From Enterococcus gilvus ATCC BAA-350 (GTDB taxonomy: Bacteria; Bacillota; Bacilli; Lactobacillales; Enterococcaceae), in NCBI RefSeq assembly GCF_000407545.1, contig NZ_ASWH01000002.1:863639-927638 (forward strand): a stretch of 64,000 nt of DNA, given 5' to 3'. Positions within the stretch are counted from its first letter, which is position 1. Each line of letters opens with the position of its first letter. A program made the translations under genes and the position numbers. The notes under the pieces are model-generated. The model was not told where the DNA came from, searched no databases, and saw only the letters and a program-made list of their open reading frames with translations. Positions 59,956 through 64,000 of the stretch are shown here, one piece after another.

Positions 59956-60850
59956 TTAAGCAGCCAGTATCTTTTTCTCAAATTCAACCGGAGACAGATA
60001 GGCTAAAGCACTGTGAATTCTGCGGTTGTTATGAAATCCTTGAACGTAACTGAAAATTTGTCGCCTTGCTTCTTCAAAAGTTTGATATGTTGGTCGTTGG
60101 TACACATATTCTTTCTTCAATAATGCATGGAATGATTCAATTCCTGCGTTATCGTAGGGACAGCCTTTAAGGCTGTAGGAATGGGTGATAGTTAATTCTT
60201 TCAGCCGTTCTTTATATTCATTACTTGTATACTGCGACCCTAAATCGGTATGCAAAATCAGCCCATTTTCAACATTTCTATTTGAAACAGCGTCCTCAAG
60301 GGCTTTTCCTACAATAACAGTCGTCATATTACGATCAAAGTGATAACCGATAATTTTTCTTGAATGAAGGTCCTTGATAGTTGAAAGATAGCACCATCCA
60401 TCGTCTAACGTATGGATGTATGTGATATCAGCTACCCATTTCTGATTCAACCTAGTAGTGGAAAAATCTTGTTTCAATAAATTTTGATAGTTTTTCAAGA
60501 GTATCTTGGCAGGCTTACCTACTTTGAATTTCTTAATGACAATAGATTGGATCTTTTGACGCCTCGTTGATCTCTGAATACATTTCATGCTGATTTTTCG
60601 ATAGTCTGAATAGTTTTGTGCGAGTATTCAATGAATTTTCCCAGCACCGCAGACACGACCACTTTCGTGGTAGACACGGAGGACTCGACGATCCAACAAA
60701 GCTTGTTCGTTAGCTCTTTTGGAGAGGGTCGGATTAATTTTACGATAGTACACAGCTCTAGATATGCCCAGCAGACGACACATTTTTGACACACTGTGAT
60801 GGTCTGCTTTGCATTCTTGACTTATGAATTCAATGATTTCTATTTCTTTG
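59956..60850 (-). pseudogene. IS3 transposase OrfB with internal TGA
   Basis: The DDE domain is visible: WVADITYIHTLDDGWCYLST, LHTDLGSQYTSNEY and GCPYDNAGIESFHALLKKEY with Asp, Asp and Glu. The upstream part (EIIEFISQECKADHHSVSKM, then RRVLRVYHESGRVCGAGKIH) is in the same frame but is followed by TGA at about 60634. A CGA to TGA change is the simplest explanation; it is not a selenocysteine codon. The part after the stop has an ATG at 60588 but no complete transposase. Confidence 0.75.
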
Positions 60851-61095
60851 CCAACAGGCCGAGTGCCTTTTTTAAGATAAGGAGTTCCTCGTCTTTTTCT
60901 TTTAATTGTTTTTTTAAAGCTTTAGCTTCGTCGGGAGTAAGTCCGGCAGGACTTATTCTGGTTGTACCTTGAACCCACTTTAGTAATAGTAAAATATCCA
61001 ACTTCATATTCTAAGAATAATTGTCGTACTGATTTTCCTTGTTTGTGCAACTCTAAAATCGTTTCTTTAAATTCTTTTGTGTAGCGTTTTGGCAT
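60840..61095 (-). pseudogene. IS3 transposase OrfA, frameshifted
   Basis: Starts MPKRYTKEFKETILELHKQG with a helix-turn-helix, then loses frame around KVGSRYNQ: the true continuation (WVQGTTRISPAGLTPDEAKA, ending LLAKK) is in another frame, one base out. Confidence 0.75.
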
Positions 61096-61147
61096 AACGA
61101 GACACCTTACTTTGAGATTAGTTTACCTTCTCTCAAAATCTGTCTCA

Positions 61148-61365
61148 ACTTCTATCCTATATCCAAAGAAACAGTCTCAGAAGACATCTTGGATGAAGAA
61201 GAAGAGACGGTATTATTCGATAGCGACAGGGAATCTTTTAACCTCTCAGAGGTTGAGTCTCCCTATGATGTCGAAGTCACGCTACAATTTGTTGAAACTG
61301 AAGGAGAGGATATTCAACTCGAAGATCTTTCAAGAATAATAGACGGGGCAAAAGCTGAAGAGTAA
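61148..61365 (+). pseudogene. C-terminal fragment of a gene beside the IS3 element (right side)
   Basis: A plus-strand frame coming out of the IS right end (FYPISKETVSEDILDEEEET) and ending DLSRIIDGAKAEE, strongly acidic and protein-like, with no start codon of its own. Probably the 3' part of a gene whose beginning was lost on insertion. It opposes the left fragment, which is on the minus strand, so the two are from different genes. Confidence 0.5.
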
Positions 61366-61402
61366 AAAAACAGCTCTCTCAGTACACTCGAGCAAGCTGT
61401 TT
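61364..61402 (+). terminator. Terminator
   Basis: AAACAGCT pairs with AGCTGTTT around a long loop, after the right-hand gene fragment. Confidence 0.5.
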
Positions 61403-61468
61403 GAAGGTTGAATGGATAAAAAAACGGTAGTTATTAGTTGCGTATTAAGAACTTATAAGTAAAGCAAT

Positions 61469-61798
61469 TCAAATATCACTAGATTCCATTTTCAATATTT
61501 TGGTAAATACATCTATATAGTCCTTTTTATTGTTTGATCGTGAAAGTAATTCAATCAAGTTTGCTGTGTCATTTTCAGTTGACTCGAAAGCAGAAAAAAA
61601 TTCAATAAAGCTAACATTTAGTCCATCAAGTAATTTAACTAATGTTTCAATAGAGATATTTCTTCCTTTAGTTTCAAGTGTTCCAATTAATACAACGCTT
61701 ACTCCTGATATTTCAGCTAACTTTTCTTGAGTCAATTTTTTTATTTTCCGTAACTCTCTAATTCTTTTACCAATTTTTGCTGCATCTAATTCTTCCAT
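61469..61798 (-). CDS. XRE-family transcriptional regulator
   Basis: A 109-residue protein with an N-terminal helix-turn-helix (IRELRKIKKLTQEKLAEISG, continuing VSVVLIGTLETKGRNISIET) and a C-terminal helical part. It is divergent from the zinc-ribbon gene at 61967. An inverted repeat (61862-61895) in between is a likely operator. Confidence 0.85.
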   Translation of the reverse strand: MEELDAAKIGKRIRELRKIKKLTQEKLAEISGVSVVLIGTLETKGRNISIETLVKLLDGLNVSFIEFFSAFESTENDTANLIELLSRSNNKKDYIDVFTKILKMESSDI

Positions 61799-61861
61799 AC
61801 TCCACCAGTTCCATCTGTTTCTTCTAATTCTATAGCAATTAAATTATCACTTGTATTAACT

Positions 61862-61895
61862 ATAGTGTTGTTTTTCGCTTTATAAAAAACACTAT
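61862..61895. promoter_or_regulatory. Operator candidate between the divergent genes
   Basis: ATAGTGTT (61862-61869) and AACACTAT (61888-61895) form a perfect 8-bp inverted repeat, extended by T/A runs, just before the TTGACT of the zinc-ribbon gene promoter. Confidence 0.6.
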
Positions 61896-61898
61896 ATG

Positions 61899-61926
61899 TT
61901 GACTTCTGGTTTTAGATTGGTATACT
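61899..61926 (+). promoter_or_regulatory. Promoter of the zinc-ribbon gene
   Basis: TTGACT (61899-61904), 16 bases and TATACT (61921-61926). Confidence 0.7.
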
Positions 61927-61966
61927 ATAGATATATTAAGAATAGATCTAGAAGGAAGTGAGACTT

Positions 61967-62527
61967 ATGAATCAACACGCAATCAACTATGAAACGTTGA
62001 AGCATCTTTCGTATATTCGCTTCGGTTACAAAATTGGTCGAGGATGGTACGCAATTTTAATTACCGCTGAAAAAGAATTATCTGACTTAGGACATTCAAT
62101 TAGAAATGTAAAGCGAGTGGATGGTGCACTAATAATTTCAATTGAAAGAAAATCAGAGGATATGTCATCTGAAGTTCAACAAATTTTGTACAAAGCTGAA
62201 CTCGCAAGTGAAATGACTTGTGAATGGTGTGGTAGTTATTCAGTAGCACAGACTATGGTTGATAATGAAACATATACAATTTGTGAAGACTGTCAAGACA
62301 GTTGTGAAAGCTTAGCGGGAATAGAGAAAAGAATACTTTTACAAAAGATTCATGATTTAGAACGGATGAACTACTTTATGAGAAATGAGTTGACTGTTCA
62401 AAAAGTCAAATCAGAGCACTATAAAATGGGTCTTGAGCAATACAAAATGAGATCAGAGAAATTGTGTAAACAATTAAGAAAAAATGGGAGAAAACCATCT
62501 TTATTTAGTGATGAAATGAAGCAATAA
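61967..62527 (+). CDS. Zinc-ribbon protein with coiled-coil end
   Basis: A 186-residue protein, start 61967 after AGAAGGAAGTG. The N-terminal part (1-75) is a globular domain; a zinc ribbon follows with cysteines in MTCEWCGSYS and ICEDCQDSCE. The C-terminal 70 residues are predicted coiled coil (LQKIHDLERMNYFMRNELTV, QYKMRSEKLCKQLRKNG). I do not recognise the family. It is controlled from a strong promoter beside an operator, with the divergent regulator as its probable repressor. Confidence 0.65.
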   Translation: MNQHAINYETLKHLSYIRFGYKIGRGWYAILITAEKELSDLGHSIRNVKRVDGALIISIERKSEDMSSEVQQILYKAELASEMTCEWCGSYSVAQTMVDNETYTICEDCQDSCESLAGIEKRILLQKIHDLERMNYFMRNELTVQKVKSEHYKMGLEQYKMRSEKLCKQLRKNGRKPSLFSDEMKQ

Positions 62528-62607
62528 CAGAGTAAAGAATATTCAAATCCAGGTATTCTTTTGGATTACTGAATAGATTGTACTAATAGGATTTCAAGGA
62601 GGAAATT

Positions 62608-63468
62608 ATGGAAAGACGAAAGAATGTAATGAAAAAGAAGAATATGGAGAAAAAACGATTTTTAAACAAAAAAATGAAAATGAGCTTACTTATTAGTCCA
62701 GTAGTACTGAGTGGGATTCTATTAGCTGGGATACAGTCCACTAAGGCATCCGCAGCTGATGGTAAATGGGAAGCACGATCAATTGATCAAATCAAAAAAG
62801 ATGTTGAAGGGAAAAAAGAATATACTATTGTCTGGGGAGACACGTTAAGCGGTATTTCATTGGCAACGAACATTGCCATGGACAAATTGGCTTCGTTGAA
62901 TGGCATTGGAAATTACAATTTGATTTATGCAGGAAACAAGTTGGTGTTTGAAGGTAACGTAGTGACTGTTCAAAATCAAAATGGTGTCATAACGGATCAA
63001 CAATCTATTACTGAAGCGGATAAGGTAGTACCTAATCAACCAATTGGTGAATCTGTCAGTCAGCCTTCACAGGTTACAGATGCTGCTTCGGGTACACAGA
63101 ATCCATCTACTGTTGAATCGACTGATACTGGTGCATCTAAACCATCTGGTACTGAAGATAGTAAGGGGAATGGATCAACAAACAATGAAAATTCGTCTAA
63201 TGGAACCCCTAATGATGGAGAGGGAATAAATGTCACTCCAACACCAGACCCAACGCCTGCTCCGATACCAACACCAAAACCAGAGCCGCAAGTTCAATAT
63301 ACCGTGTGGTATTACGTCTCCGAAGGGGATGACCAATCAACAAATATTGAAAAGGGAGCGCATTTGTTTTCATCAGAAGCAGAAGCAACTACCTTTATTG
63401 AAGGGTACGCAGACAATTTATTGATGCAAGGAATTACAGGAAGTTATGGCGTAATGTCCTGGGAGTAG
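62608..63468 (+). CDS. Secreted LysM-domain cell-wall protein
   Basis: A 286-residue secreted protein with CAAGGAGGAAATT before the ATG. The long basic start and hydrophobic stretch (MSLLISPVVLSGILLAG, about 23-42) form a signal peptide ending near KASAADG. One LysM domain follows (YTIVWGDTLSGISLATNIAM, about 72-110) and binds peptidoglycan. Then comes a Ser/Thr/Gly-rich linker, a PTPDPTPAPIPTPKPEP spacer (about 210-228) and a C-terminal domain of about 55 residues of unknown fold. No LPxTG anchor. Role in adhesion or the cell wall is inferred. Confidence 0.85.
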   Translation: MERRKNVMKKKNMEKKRFLNKKMKMSLLISPVVLSGILLAGIQSTKASAADGKWEARSIDQIKKDVEGKKEYTIVWGDTLSGISLATNIAMDKLASLNGIGNYNLIYAGNKLVFEGNVVTVQNQNGVITDQQSITEADKVVPNQPIGESVSQPSQVTDAASGTQNPSTVESTDTGASKPSGTEDSKGNGSTNNENSSNGTPNDGEGINVTPTPDPTPAPIPTPKPEPQVQYTVWYYVSEGDDQSTNIEKGAHLFSSEAEATTFIEGYADNLLMQGITGSYGVMSWE

Positions 63469-63521
63469 ACGCGCTCATTAACTGTTCATAAGAAATACTA
63501 TATTAAAAAAATAGATAGTTT

Positions 63522-63570
63522 AGACTGTGGATGCCATTCAGTTTTTGAATGGTACCCACAGTTTTTCTCT
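63522..63570 (+). terminator. Terminator after LysM gene
   Basis: ACTGTGGATGCCATTCA pairs with TTGAATGGTACCCACAGT, followed by TTTTT. Confidence 0.75.
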
Positions 63571-64000
63571 AGTTGATTTATGAAAGATCTAATCAGTAGA
63601 AAAGAATTTATTTCTTAATGTGAACTAAATGAACTACCTAAATAAATAGAGAAAAATTATTTTTATTGGTTTTTCAAAGTATTACTAAGAGAATAGGATT
63701 AGTTAAGATTGCTTATTTCTACTGCCTTATTCTTACGATCATTTTCTTCAATTTGATTGAATAAAAAAACAATAAAAAACCGAGGATAGTGGATAAATTT
63801 GATGTAATTAATGATGGTTTGTTCTACCCTATCAAGAATTGAGTTTAAATAGATCAGCAAATTAATTGTCATGTTCTCAGAATTTTGTGAAAAAAATAGT
63901 GTCTAAGGGTAGATGAATCATCCTTCATAAAAGAGGATATTATGTACTGAAAGGAAGCTGTAAATCAATAGAAGCATTGATTGTTTTTGCATTTATGTGT
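63571..64000. other. AT-rich end of the window
   Basis: About 430 bases with no convincing gene or RNA. A ribosome binding site-like GAAAGGAAGC occurs at 63948 near the edge. Confidence 0.4.

Larger units (their letters stand above)
59936..61147 (-). mobile_element. IS3-family insertion sequence, decayed
   Basis: About 1.2 kb. Imperfect terminal inverted repeats: right end on the minus strand TGAGACAGATTTTGAGAGAA, left end TAAGACACTTTTTACGAGAG. Transposase orfA and orfB are both broken. No 3-4 base target duplication is found (AGC on the left, ACT on the right). Confidence 0.75.

Noticed and set aside
59567..59959. A 130-residue plus-strand gene
   Set aside because: Cysteine-rich, low-complexity frame with no ribosome binding site; the opposite-strand frame has a more natural basic C-terminus.
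59956..60850. The TGA in IS3 orfB as a selenocysteine codon
   Set aside because: Transposases do not use selenocysteine; the position normally holds another residue, orfA is also broken, and simple decay explains it.

Overview
The window reads as part of a large low-GC Gram-positive plasmid or chromid, most likely from Enterococcus; I would guess the E. avium/raffinosus group, but that is inference. The evidence is a RepA_N-type replication initiator next to ParA and PrgO-like partition genes, an array of at least 35 GTAAAC/GTTTAC repeats that looks like a centromere, an Fst-like type I toxin, LexA boxes of the Bacillota type (CGAAC-N4-GTTCG) and Bacillota-style ribosome binding sites throughout.

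Left part (1-14.8 kb): accessory genes. An Rpn-family nuclease gene carries a strong internal start that would give a separate C-terminal small protein, followed by three more tandem copies of that small gene. Next come a DUF697-like gene, a tRNA-like RNA with its own promoter and terminator, two LexA-box units, four universal stress proteins, a C39-like peptidase, a TipAL-type MerR regulator with a classic 19-bp-spacer promoter, a methyltransferase behind a leader peptide, phage-type regulators, a cold-shock protein, and tRNA-Sec. The 3' end of tRNA-Sec is duplicated 745 bp away, around a truncated Abi-like gene.

Middle part (14.8-46.5 kb): an LtaS-type sulfatase, a Yxd-type ABC transporter with YxeA, and an ABC-F protein behind a leader-peptide attenuator. 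A long selenium and proline section on the minus strand follows. selD, yedF, a DUF3343 gene, selB, a cysteine-desulfurase-like gene, selA, a TudS-like gene and an ECF S component provide selenium activation and selenocysteine insertion. prdC, prdA, a CBO2463-type gene, prdB, prdD, prdE and prdF encode D-proline reductase and proline racemase, with in-frame UGA codons in prdB and prdC. A POT peptide transporter, a proline iminopeptidase and prolidases feed proline into it. With tRNA-Sec at 14.2 kb, the window holds the full chain from peptide uptake through proline release and racemisation to selenoprotein-dependent reduction.

Right part (46.5-64 kb): the replicon (repA with a predicted antisense RNA, parB, parA, the repeat array), then an iron-type alcohol dehydrogenase, a T-box-controlled metQNI operon, a RelB/YafQ-like module lying between two copies of the metI 3' end, an ABC exporter, a TrhA/hemolysin III protein, the Fst-like toxin, a decayed IS3-family element between two broken genes, an HTH regulator divergent from a zinc-ribbon protein, and a secreted LysM protein.
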